31,161 nt of DNA from Schoenoplectus triqueter (lineage: Eukaryota; Streptophyta; Magnoliopsida; Poales; Cyperaceae). Shown here one piece after another: positions 19,283 through 29,373 of this stretch. The stretch covers positions 1-31,161 of the forward strand of contig CAXKVV010000510.1 in assembly GCA_964058805.1 (NCBI GenBank), in the 5' to 3' direction. Made by a program: the position numbers and the translations under genes. The notes under the pieces were generated by a model. The model did not search any database. It saw only the letters and a list, made by a program, of their open reading frames with translations, and was not told the DNA's origin. Every line of letters starts with the position of its first letter. Position 1 is the stretch's first letter.

Positions 19283-19398
19283 GGGTGAAACGCGCCACTG
19301 CCAGTGGCGCGTTACGATTCGTATTTTTGCAATTTTACCGTTATCAGTCTTATTATTAATAATATTAATTTAGTAATTATTATTTATAATAAAAACTG
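19283..19398 (-). repeat. Right terminal inverted repeat of the MULE
   Basis: Read inward on the minus strand it begins CAGTTTTTATTATAAATAAT, like the left end, and its inner part holds the palindrome 19288-19313 (arms AACGCGCCACTG-like around one C) and TTTCACCC. The middle AT block differs from the left end by several small indels. Confidence 0.85.
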
Positions 19399-19407
19399 CA
19401 AGCTGTG
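19399..19407. repeat. Target-site duplication of the MULE, right copy
   Basis: CAAGCTGTG, identical to 13200-13208, sits immediately outside the right terminal base. Confidence 0.93.
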
Positions 19408-22400
19408 TGATACACTGATACTACGATCGCTGAAGACCTGAGCCCTGATTCCCTGAAGGCCTGTTGCAGTTAACGGCATCATATTCCTACGTTACACGTG
19501 CCGCAAAAGATCAAGTTTACACTGGACAGTAGGATGAGAGTCTGTAGCACTATGTTACTCGCATATTTTTTTTTTCTAATTCACCGAATAAGTATCAGAT
19601 ATGTATTCGATATGGGTGCGTGTTTAATACGGTGCGAATGCATATTCGAAACATCACGTGACATATCGGATTATCTTATTCACTTTGACCAGTGAATTCG
19701 ATCTCCGATAGGTCCTGATACTTCTATATACATCTTGGATACGTCTTGATGTGTCTCTGATACGTTCTGATACGTCCCGATATATCTTAGATACGATCTA
19801 ATTAATTCTTTTCCTTTATTTTATTCACTTTTAAGGAACTTTTATCGTGAAATTTTTCTTTTTGTAATCATTGACAAAGTTACAAATTCATCTCAAATTC
19901 TTCAAAAATTTTATCAAAATACAATAAATTATTTTTTATATATTATATAAAAATATATTTTATTATTATATATAGCTACACTATATTTTGTATTTTTAAA
20001 CTTTTCTGTAGTGCCACATCCGCACCGTATCCGATACAATACCTTCCCCGTACCTATGCAACATAGGTGTAGGCCACTAGGCCTTGTCTTTAGCATAGTA
20101 AAAATAGTAACAAAATCAACGGATAATTATGAATTATTCGGATTTGAGTAGTTGGCGAATTAATCAGCATATTATATGATAGTTGGTGAATTAAACGATT
20201 AATACGTGAATAATTCGTGAACTCTACGAATTTGATGTATTATACGAGTTTATTCAGATAAGACTTCTCGCTGAGTCAAATAAAAAGGTAAAATAGGAGC
20301 ACCTTTTATCAATTTGGTCGCTCCATCATTTCACTTTCCTTTATTTCTCAAAAACGTGACATAATCGTGTGTGTCTGAAACACTTTTGTAGGTAAAAGTC
20401 ATCTTTTCTACAACATAAACTTCAACAATTCAAAATGTGAATTATTTTTTAATATAAAATATCTGCTTTATTGGGATCTTCTATAACAATTGATTATATA
20501 ATTATATTTATTAAAAAAATGAAAAATACTAATAAATAACAAAACATCTGATATATTATTTAAAAATAATAAATATTTTTTTTAAATAATATCTGTATTA
20601 TACTCGAATTATGAATTTTAAATATCGTCAAACAATTCCCGAACTCTTAAATTATCACTATGATATCCAGCAGCAAGTCTGCAAAGCATAAGTTAAGGCA
20701 AAACAGCAAAACACGTGTTTGACATTGTTGATATTTGTTTGTGGCTGAGAATCACTCGGTGTTGCCAAAGCTACATAGTTTTCATGTGGCGGAGTTATTA
20801 TGTATTAGTTACAGATATTCTTACATTTGTTATGGCACAGATAATCTCAGAAACTGGGGAAGAGAAGTTACCACTTACCCTTGGAACCGGTTAATTTCTC
20901 AATGGCTTGGGATCAAAAATTTTCCAGAGCCTTGTTTTCACCATTGGATCAATCATTTTTTACTAATCTCGATGCAATTTATTTTCTAATTTATATTTTT
21001 TCCAATCTCAATGCTAATCCAATGATTGAAAAAAAAACATAGGACAAATTTTAGTCCCAAGTGATTGGGAAATTAACTCATTCCCTTACCATTGTATGTT
21101 TTGAAAGATTTTCTGTAACATTTTGCGCACTGTGGAACTGATAAACTGAGAGCTACACTAACAAATTATGAACTGTGAACGCAGAAAATCTGGAAACCAG
21201 GAAAAAAATGTATGAAATGGTGTAAACAATCGGAGGGGGAAAAGCTTCCTCTCCTCCCGAAGACAATTAAGCGGCTTTTCTTTTAGGAAATAAAACAAGT
21301 AAAGATAATAAAATGATATGATTGCACCGAACAATGCATTTACAGTCAGACTCAAATTTTAAATTTGGTCCTTTTTTCATTAATTATTTGTTTAATGATT
21401 TATTTATTATTTTTTTATAATTTTTGATAGTATGTTTACTTTTCTGTTCAATGGTTAGTTATTTTATTATGTTTATCTGACTATGGGTGCAAATATTGGG
21501 TGCAATCATACCATTTTTCTATCTTTATTTATTTTATTTACTAAAAAAAATCTGACAATTAAGGGAGGAGAAAATTGAGCAATTATGTTCTATTACTTGA
21601 CTTTGGGTCTTCTTAGTTCTTAATTTTTTTTTATGGAATTTACCTTCCATTTGGTAATTAAAATGAAGTAAATATATCAGATCAACTTAAAAGTAATTTG
21701 AGTAAAAAAATATTAAAAAAGATTAATAATTTAACTGTAAAGTGCTTCCATGGACATTTAACTTACTTCTTTTTAAATATTTGTATTTGATGCATTAAAA
21801 TATATTAAATTAATTAAATCTTCATAATATATTTGAAACTATATTATGAAGATTGTCAAAATAAATATTGTCATCCATCCTCTTTAGTTGTTTTCAATTC
21901 AGTGAAGAATGAAGATAACATTGTCTAAACCTCCAAAAGAATCTAAATATATAAAAGAAAATTCCATGTGAGATGTTGATTTGTGGATCTCACATGGCAG
22001 TCTATGACATCAACTCTTATTTGTAAAATTCAAAAACAAAACTTCTTTTGTATTATTTCATATTTACCCTAACAAAACTTTTCATATTCACCCTATGAAA
22101 ATTTTATAATATTTCGTATTTCAACTAAATTCTAATTTTGTTCATATTTAGTTAGAGAGTTGATACTCAACTATCATCTCATTAATTGTTAAGTATCGAT
22201 CTTCAACAGACTTGTGTATCGATTCTACGCTTACTAAGTATAACTCTCCTGTTGTTTATTAATAAATAATTAATAAAAAAATATCTTTAAGTTTCGAACT
22301 ACAAACTGTATATTTTACAAATGCGTTTTTTATATTACTAACCTACTATCACTACGATAAATAAAAGAGAAAAATAATACAAAACAAAATTTTCATATTT

Positions 22401-22837
22401 AGGTGGATAATTTTGCGTAAACTCTAGTCATATCTATATGTTTATAGGGGTCCATTAGAAAAGTTCTAATGAAATAAAAAATATATCATAATAAATATTT
22501 AAAACTGACAGCAAAAGAAATTAAGTAATACAACACTAAAGAACATGATCCCACGAAGCTACGAAGATGAACAAATTTCTCTATATAGGCGACAACTAAT
22601 AATTTGGTCAAGTTTTCATTACGAGAAAGAGACTGAATTTTAAAATTGTTTGACTTATCGAGGACCGTAGGATCAAACGACATGAGGACATTCAACTTTA
22701 CCAAGGATTAGAATGGGATGTCTAAATTATTGGAGCAAATGCTACGTTACCGCAAACTCAAACTCAAGCGAGAAAAAAATATTTTTGACGAAACCATTAA
22801 AGTACTCAAAATGTTGTTAAATTTTCTTGCTTGATAC
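19408..22837. other. Repeat debris and AT-rich intergenic DNA
   Basis: 19589-19800 is a degenerate array of GATACG-type words (TCTGATACG, CTGATACGTCC, TTGGATACGTC), with a related piece at 20015-20075. 20130-20240 repeats GAATTA/ACGAATT words. A perfect 11-bp hairpin (CCATGTGAGAT ... ATCTCACATGG) lies at 21964-21997. No gene is supported: the open frames at 20735-20989, 21158-21355 and 22486-22704 have no domain or coding composition. Confidence 0.4.
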
Positions 22838-23251
22838 TAGGGGTGTAAATTCTTGATCCGATCCGACGGGTTAATCCGATCCGATCCGACTCGACCCGAT
22901 ACGACTTGAAAATAAATGGATCGGGTATGGATTCAATTTTTTTTATCCGAATCGGGTCGGGTCGGGTTCGGGTCAACCCGACCCGATTAATTATATTTTT
23001 TGAAGTAATTTTGTGATTTAGTACTAATTAAGCTTAAATATATACTAATTAAGACTAATTATAAATTAATTAATATTTTATTGCTTAAAATTATATAAAA
23101 ATAATTAATAAATAATTATTTTACACGGATCGGGTCGGGTAGACCCGTGACCTGTCGGATCGAAAATGGATTAAGATTTTTTGACCTAAATTTAATCGGA
23201 TTAGGTAAAAAATAATAATAAAATAATATGATCCGACCCGACCCATTGACA
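22838..23251 (+). mobile_element. hAT-type MITE, copy 1 (3' end missing)
   Basis: It begins TAGGGGTGTAAATTCTTGAT, then has many copies of (A/G)TCCGACCCG on both strands and an AT-rich core (TTTTTTGAAGTAATTTTGTG) shared with the copy at 23830. Near its right end it reads GACCCGACCCATTGACA, but the terminal CCCCTA and the 8-bp duplication expected after it are absent. It is therefore 3'-truncated by a few bases. It is longer than copy 2, which lacks part of the core. Confidence 0.7.
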
Positions 23252-23821
23252 GAAAGATAAATAGAAAAGTATTAGTGTCACCTAGTGAGATCTAAGAGAT
23301 TTTATATATAGCAACATTAAAAAGATTCCTTTCGTAACCTACTCCCTCTAATATAAAAAATTATAATAATATGTTTATTCGTATTAGAGTTAACTAAATC
23401 ATTGTGTAGTATATGATCACCAGTTCCAATGGTTATCTAAACATTACTATTCACAAATTTATATGAAAATATGGAACTGTTCAACCTCCGTGTTTTCTTA
23501 AATCCAACATTTGGATTGGTTCAATTTTTTAAAATTTAAGAAATATCAATACGGTTCACATTCTTAAATTTATGTATGAATAAGTAAATAGGCACAATGA
23601 ACATCAATGACGATAGTAATTAAACACAACGAACATCAATGACGATAGTAATTAAATCTCTTCTCTTACAAAATATGTCTTCAATTAATTTTATTATTTA
23701 AGTTTAAACAATAGTTATTTAATATCTAATTTTATGGACACAAATATGACACTAATGACTATGATAATTTGATCCCTCCACCTATCGAGAAGGGATTCAA
23801 TTACTATCATCATTGATGTCC

Positions 23822-23829
23822 GTTGTGTC
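23822..23829. repeat. 8-bp target-site duplication of MITE copy 2, left
   Basis: GTTGTGTC here and GTTATGTC at 24120-24127 flank the MITE, with one mismatch. The unoccupied site in the opposite palindrome arm reads GACACAAC (24709-24716), the exact complement of the left copy. Confidence 0.75.
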
Positions 23830-24119
23830 TAGAGGTGTCAATTGTTGACCCGACCCGACGGGTTAACCTGACCCGATCCGAACCCGACCCGACCTGACCC
23901 GATTAATTATGTTTTTTGAAGTAAATTTATGATTTAGTACTAATTAAAACTTAAATATACATAGATTATATAATAATTAAGATTAATTATAACATAATCA
24001 ATATTTTATTGCTTAATCAAGATTTTTTGACCTGAATTTAATCAGGTCGGGTCAAAAAATAAAATAAAATAATATGATCCGACTCGAACCTGACCCGACC
24101 CAATCCATTGACACCCCTA
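23830..24119 (+). mobile_element. hAT-type MITE, copy 2 (complete, 290 bp)
   Basis: The ends are TAGAGGTGTCAATTGTTGAC and, inverted, TAGGGGTGTCAATGGATTGG. An 8-bp duplication flanks it, as for hAT elements. The interior has GACCCGACCCG clusters near both ends and the AT-rich core shared with copy 1. No ORF is present, so it depends on an outside transposase. Confidence 0.8.
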
Positions 24120-24127
24120 GTTATGTC

Positions 24128-24352
24128 TATTACTTATTCATACATAAATTTAAAAATATAAATCATTAGATGTTCTATATCATCTTAATTATATATATAT
24201 ATATATATATTAAAAATCAGAAAATTTTAACTTTTTTTACAATAGTCATGTAATCATAAATTTGGTCCATTGATTTTATTAGTGCTTGATGCATATATAA
24301 TAATATTAAAATTATTTAAGGTTTGTATATACATATATAAAATTATATTTAT
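24128..24352. repeat. Right part of the interrupted palindrome arm, with (AT)n microsatellite
   Basis: The sequence continues the arm begun at 23787 after the MITE. About 22 bases of perfect AT repeat at 24189-24212 are absent from the opposite arm, which has ordinary sequence there, so the microsatellite expanded after the arms formed. Confidence 0.6.
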
Positions 24353-24755
24353 AAAATATATTTTCAATTAATTTTGTTATTTAAGAATTTAAACAATAGT
24401 TAGTTGATATTTAATTTTATGAGCACCGATGTGATGCCAACGACCATGATAATTCGATCCCTCCTCATTTTGTAAATATCTTCTTATTTATGTATATAAA
24501 AATTTATATAATTTCAATATTATTCATATATGCGTCAAGTATTAATAAAATCAACGGATCAAATTTTTATGATTTACCCTCCATACTTATGACTATTGAA
24601 ATGAAGTTAAAATTTTATGATTTTTCATACACATATAGTTGAGATGATATAAAATATATCCAATAATTCATATTTTTTTTTAAATTTATGCATGAATAAG
24701 TAAATAGACACAACAAACATCAATAATGATAGTAATTGGATCCCTTCTCTTTAAA

Positions 24756-25845
24756 CAATTATTCGTTTGTCCAAAAAAAAGATTACTATCTTGTGGAAAT
24801 AAAACATCTCTGTATTATTTGTTCTAAGACTTCTGTTACAAATTACAAATCAGTTTTTAAAAAAATGCTATTCAAATAATAAAAGTAGAATAATTATGTA
24901 AAATTGAACGAGTCACTATACTGTTTTTGAAAGTGATATTTTTTTTACAAAATGTTAGTAAAATAGTAGAATAATTTATAATATTTGAGGGGTTAGCAAA
25001 GGATTAAAATGCATCTGTTAAACTAAGTTGTTATTTTTCCATTCTCTAGTGACAAAATTAATTTGCAATATAATATAAAGAAAAAAACAATGCAAATTAT
25101 GCTTTAGAAGACTTTGCTTAAACAATAATATTTTAGAAAAATAAGAATAAAAAGAAATGCCAGCTCTTCGCAAACTTAAATAATTTGGCATCTCACCAAA
25201 CTTTCCAATTGAAAACCGTTATCAAAACCTGGGGATAAACATCAGAGCCATTATAAAAATGTCAAATATCCACCATCATTAAATAAACATTTCCACAACC
25301 AACTTATGAGCATATGATACAAACAATAACAATAAAGTCTATATAAGATACTTATAACCCATAAACTGCTCCATCGATTCATGATGTCCTAATTAGAATC
25401 CATTTTAGTGTTTATGGATCTTAAAAAAAAACAGATCAAATTGTATATGTTAATTAATTAATTTTTTTTTATCGGAAGGTGCTGGTACAAACCAAAATGG
25501 TGCAATACTCTGATCCAAGGAACGTTTAGAAACATTTGGTGACCTTCAAAATCCAATGATGTAGCCTCTCACCTTCCATCATCCTTAATCCTTTCCAGTT
25601 GTACACTTCCACTAACCATAATTTTAACACTTAAGCAACCCCCTAACAACTTGATCCCACGCTTCTAAGATTTCTCAATCCCAACACCAAGACGAGTAGA
25701 CAACCATTCAACGTTCTACCAGTAAAAAAAAAAAGAAAGAAAAGAAAAAGCCAAAGCACAATGTACAATTTAGAGATAAAAAGAAAAACCAAAGTGAAAG
25801 AGACAATGGACATGATTTCTTCACCGCGAGGCGAGACCCAGAGAA
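24756..25845. other. Intergenic, promoter side of third CXE gene
   Basis: AT-rich until about 25550, then more balanced and CA/CT-rich towards the gene, as expected for promoter and 5'UTR. No definite TATA box is seen; AGATAAAAAG near 25774 is a weak candidate. No ORF is supported. Confidence 0.35.
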
Positions 25846-27093
25846 ATGCCACACCAGTGCTTTGCACCACTACGACCGAGTCCACTTAGATCCATCTCAA
25901 CTGCCTCCTCTAAAACAAAAATCTCTCCCTCAAAATTGAAACCTTCAATGCCCCAAACCCAATACCAACTCCTCCTTCCCCACCTCCGTCGCCCCCGCCT
26001 GGTCGTCCTCCTCCCTCTCCTCCTCTTCCTCCTGTGGTTCTACGCTGCCTCTCTCTTCTCATCATCCCCTCCTACCTCCATGGCGTCCGGTTCCGATTCC
26101 AACTCCACCTCCAATTCCATCCCTCTCCCCGTCATCCCTCCTCCCAAGGCCGACGAGGAGCTTGTCTACGAGTCCCTCCCCTGTATCCGCATCTACAAGA
26201 GTGGTCTTGTCGAGCGCTACTTTGGCTCTGAGTTCACTCCGGCTGGTACTAACACTGCCACTGGGGTTGCCTCCAAGGATGTGGTGATTGACTCCAGGAT
26301 TGGGGTAGGCGCCCGGATTTACCTACCAAAACTGACTGATTCATCGAAGGTCCCAATTTTGGTTTACTACCATGGGGGAGGATTCTGTCTCGGGTCGGCG
26401 TATAACCCCACTTTCCACAATTACTTCAATGGGTTTGTTGCGCTGTCGAATGTGTTGGTTGTTTCGGTTGAGTATAGGCTGGCACCAGAGCATCCCATAC
26501 CAGCACAGTATGAGGATTCCTGGTTGGTGCTTGATTGGGTTGTTTCTCATGTCGACGGGGCTGGTCCTGAGCCGTGGATCTCCACACATGCTGACTTTGA
26601 CCGGCTTTATCTAGGTGGGGAGAGTGCCGGTGCTAATATTGCGCACCACATGGCAATGAAAGCAGGATCAAGTGGTATTGGGAGACCAGTGAAGATTAAT
26701 GGTCTTGCAATGATCCATCCATACTTTTTGGGGAGTAACAAGGTAGAGTCCGATAATATAGATCCAGCAGCAAGTGAGAGTTTGGCAAGCCTTTGGAAGG
26801 TCGTTGCTCCAAACACAACTGGAATTGATGATCCGTGGATTAATCCATTTGTTGCCAGTGCGCCAAAATTGGATACGTTGGCGTGTGATCGGATTTTGGT
26901 TTGTGTTGCCGGAAAGGATGCACTTAGAGATCGCGGCAAGTTGTATTATAACAAGTTGAAGGAGAGCGGATGGAATGGAGAATTGGAGCTCAGAGAAGCG
27001 TCGGGTGTGGGTCACACTTTCCATATGTTGTTTCCTACACACGATGAGGCGGTTGCACAAGATCGCGCCATCAGTGCATTTCTCAATCATTAA
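25846..27093 (+). CDS. Membrane-anchored carboxylesterase (CXE family), GESAG type
   Basis: Intronless, 415 residues from the first ATG. Met35 (25948) or the first ATG could be the start: residues 1-34 look like translated leader or a Ser/Arg-rich targeting stretch, and Met35 gives 17 residues before the anchor, like the protein at 10857. One hydrophobic helix spans about 52-72 (VVLLPLLLFLLWFYAASLF), followed by a Ser/Pro linker and the catalytic domain from about 103. Landmarks: SKDVVIDS at 143-150, HGGG at 176-179, EYRLAPEHPIPA at 209-220, GESAG at 258-262 (Ser260, Glu instead of the usual Asp before it), Asp358 in AGKDAL and His390 in VGHTFH. The triad is complete, so hydrolase activity is expected and a GID1 receptor is excluded. 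It is more diverged than the 9347/10857 pair. The 5' third is GC-rich, unlike its surroundings. Confidence 0.9.
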   Translation: MPHQCFAPLRPSPLRSISTASSKTKISPSKLKPSMPQTQYQLLLPHLRRPRLVVLLPLLLFLLWFYAASLFSSSPPTSMASGSDSNSTSNSIPLPVIPPPKADEELVYESLPCIRIYKSGLVERYFGSEFTPAGTNTATGVASKDVVIDSRIGVGARIYLPKLTDSSKVPILVYYHGGGFCLGSAYNPTFHNYFNGFVALSNVLVVSVEYRLAPEHPIPAQYEDSWLVLDWVVSHVDGAGPEPWISTHADFDRLYLGGESAGANIAHHMAMKAGSSGIGRPVKINGLAMIHPYFLGSNKVESDNIDPAASESLASLWKVVAPNTTGIDDPWINPFVASAPKLDTLACDRILVCVAGKDALRDRGKLYYNKLKESGWNGELELREASGVGHTFHMLFPTHDEAVAQDRAISAFLNH

Positions 27094-29360
27094 TGAAGAG
27101 ATAATTGGTGAGATTTGATGCATTTATCATTTAGAGGTAGATTGCGTTAATTTGTGTTTTTGTTTAAGCTTTGTTAATTTTGTTTAATTATTTGGGTTAT
27201 TTTAATTTCAAATTAATGCTAAATGGCAAGACATCTTGTGGTTTTTTTCCAATGGAGTCTTTACTTTTTGTGGGTTTTTTCCCTAGTATAGTACTGGAGA
27301 AATTATTCGAACCAGTGTAAGCTGTTATTTTATCAGTCTGTTCTTATATTTTAATTTTACGTGCTGGGGCTTATGGCCGACTGTTTACCCTAAAATATTT
27401 AAGAAGTGAATATTTGAGCGCAATGGATTTATGTGTTTTGAAAATACATGTGAGATAGTATGACTTATCTCATGCGCTGATATAATAAAAAATATTCTTG
27501 AGGAAAGATGTATTCGAAATGCCGAAAAGAAAAAGGGATAAGAGAAAAGAATTTAAATATTTAAATGAATATCTAAAGTTATTTAAATCTCTAAAATAGA
27601 TCTAATAAGCCTAAACCTAAAAGCTAAAAAGCCTACAAAATTTATATTTCATGAAGAATAATTTTTTTCATGAAGTCTTAGATTATTTTGATATATATAT
27701 TTTTTTTAGAAAATAATAAAGAGAGAAATTTCTGAAAAATTAATCAATTTAATTGGAATAAGGATTTAAATTTATTTGATGGCTGAGATAAAGGGAAAAT
27801 GGTAAATAAAATTACTATAGAATTTGAGATTTGGAGTAAAATTTGAAGGTTTTTTGGATAATAGATTATTCAGAATGAATGCGAGGCTTCAATTTGGCAA
27901 GAGAAAATTAAAACCCAGTTGGTATACATCTAATACGTGGATTTAATGGTCTAGAGACCCACCTGTTAGTTCAGAAGGCCTAAGTGAATTTAACATAAAT
28001 GCTTCGTATCTGCCCTATGAAGGGTGTGCTTAAAAAAAAACAAGAAAGGGTGGATAGACCTGATCCTAGTGAACCGCTCTCCTGACACAAAGGACGTTTT
28101 TTTAGCGGTGCATGTGAACCTCGTCCAGTTGGATGGAAGGGTCTGTTTGAATCTTTCTTTCTCTTCCCCCGTTGTCTTTTGTCTTTTCCTTTGTGCGATG
28201 CTGATGATGAACAATGAGCTATGCTTTGATGAGGTGCTTGATTCATTTTTTTTTGAGATAACCTTACACGGGCTGAAATATACCATGGAGAGTATAAAGA
28301 TGTTATTAAATATCAAGCGTACTGCCCAGATAGTAAATGAAAGAAAGGAAGAAGATGCTCACCCTGAAAAATAAATGAATGCAACAACCGAGTCCTCTGT
28401 TGATTTAATTAAGCACCCTGGATGTTGCTATAACCAAAAAACATAAAGAAAACATTAACTGGATGAAGGTTTATTTTTCAGGAAAAGATTAATAAGGATA
28501 TTGGGGTGAAAGGGGCTTACTGAGGAATAGAATTGCACCCATTTAAGATTTCTCTATGTTAAGGCGTTATAGAATATTAAAAAGTTGAGTGTTGTCAAAT
28601 GTTCAGAGAAGTGATGTTGTAAGGCATAGGAGTAGCTCAGCTAGAGCAGGATAGCTCTATAGTGGTATTATGAAGCAGAAAAAGGGAGGTAGGAAGAGGA
28701 AAAAAGAGGAGAGTAAATGGAAAAGATATAACAGTAGTAGTAGGATATTAAGCTAGTTGAGATGACAAAAGCACTGTAGGTCCTATTGAGGCAGGAAAAG
28801 GAGTTTCGTTTTTCTTGCATTTAGAGAAAGAGTGGAAAGAAGTGAATTGTATTGGTGAAAGTTGATGAACGTACTGTTATTCTTGCCAACTGTCACAAGC
28901 TCGTTTACCTAGAAGCAACAGGAGAACCCATTTCATTTTTTTTTCTAAATACGCTTGGTTCAGGGCACTGTACAGTGTTGTTATAAACACTCATTTGGAG
29001 TATGGAGTTGGCATATGCCACCATCCAGGAAGCGATCATGCCAGAAGAGTGAAACAAAATATCCTCTATCAATCTCAGCCTTCTAAATAAATAAGATGAA
29101 GTTGATGATTGACAAATCATCAATCCGTGGACTATCAAGAGATTGGTTCAGCTTGATGAGTAGGATACTGAAAGCACAAATGCTTCTAACAAGCACACCA
29201 ATATTCAATCCAGTCCCTTTAGTTTAACTGAGATGAAATGATGAGTTGCCATCTCAGCAATCCGGGATAAGCAAGAAAGCACAGATATAAGAAAATTAAA
29301 GGATGAAATGATTATTAGGAAATGAAATACCAGTGATACCCTCTGGTTGCCCTAATACTC
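27094..29360. other. Downstream intergenic DNA, no supported gene
   Basis: 27094-27250 is the 3' flank of the carboxylesterase, AT-rich with possible polyadenylation signals. 28024-28374 is an open frame of 116 codons with GC-richer patches (28060-28140), but no recognised domain and a frame of similar length on the other strand; it may be an old TE or gene remnant. A perfect 12-bp palindrome CACTGTACAGTG lies at 28966-28977. Confidence 0.3.
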
Positions 29361-29373
29361 CTCTATATAAACC
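29361..29373 (+). promoter_or_regulatory. Isolated strong TATA box
   Basis: CTCTATATAAACC is a near-ideal plant TATA box. It is followed by about 130 bp of less AT-rich, leader-like sequence (GGAGGGAGACGGC at about 29393, then ACAAAACCTCAG). No coding region follows within the window, so the product could be a non-coding transcript or a gene whose coding exons lie beyond an intron. Confidence 0.3.

Larger units (their letters stand above)
13209..19398 (+). mobile_element. Complete two-gene Mutator-like element (MULE), 6,190 bp
   Basis: Both ends begin CAGTTTTTATTATAAATAAT when read inward, and the similarity continues for about 115 bp (left 13209-13323, right 19283-19398). A perfect 9-bp target-site duplication flanks it. 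Inside are a plus-strand MuDR-type transposase (13472-16791) and a minus-strand plant mobile domain gene (about 16936-18224, with 5'UTR to about 19245), convergent with about 145 bp between their 3' ends. Each gene starts next to its own terminal repeat, as mudrA and mudrB do in maize MuDR. The intact duplication shows no loss at either end since insertion. In-frame stops in both genes suggest this copy is no longer autonomous. Confidence 0.93.
23561..24750. repeat. Compound palindrome: arm - middle - inverted arm - middle - arm
   Basis: The right arm 24483-24749 is the reverse complement of the left arm 23787-23829 plus 24128-24341, which is split by the MITE. A further short copy of the arm end, in right-arm orientation, lies at 23561-23667. 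Between the arms sit two direct copies of a ~110-bp middle segment (23670-23779 and 24353-24463, both starting AAAATAT and ending GATCCCTCC). Within the leftmost arm a 32-bp unit is tandemly doubled (23593-23656). An (AT)n run interrupts the left arm near 24190. No protein is encoded; it looks like a non-autonomous foldback-type repeat. Confidence 0.7.

Noticed and set aside
19066..19373. Ser/Leu/Phe-rich plus-strand and Arg/Lys/Glu-rich minus-strand frames
   Set aside because: They are translations of the CT/GA tract, with no complexity or domain.
9347..27093. GID1 gibberellin receptors
   Set aside because: GID1 proteins lack the catalytic His and have a distinct N-terminal lid; all three proteins keep Ser, Asp and His and lack that lid.
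28024..28374. 116-codon plus-strand frame as a gene
   Set aside because: No domain, no promoter or splice context, and an equally long frame on the other strand; left as unexplained sequence.
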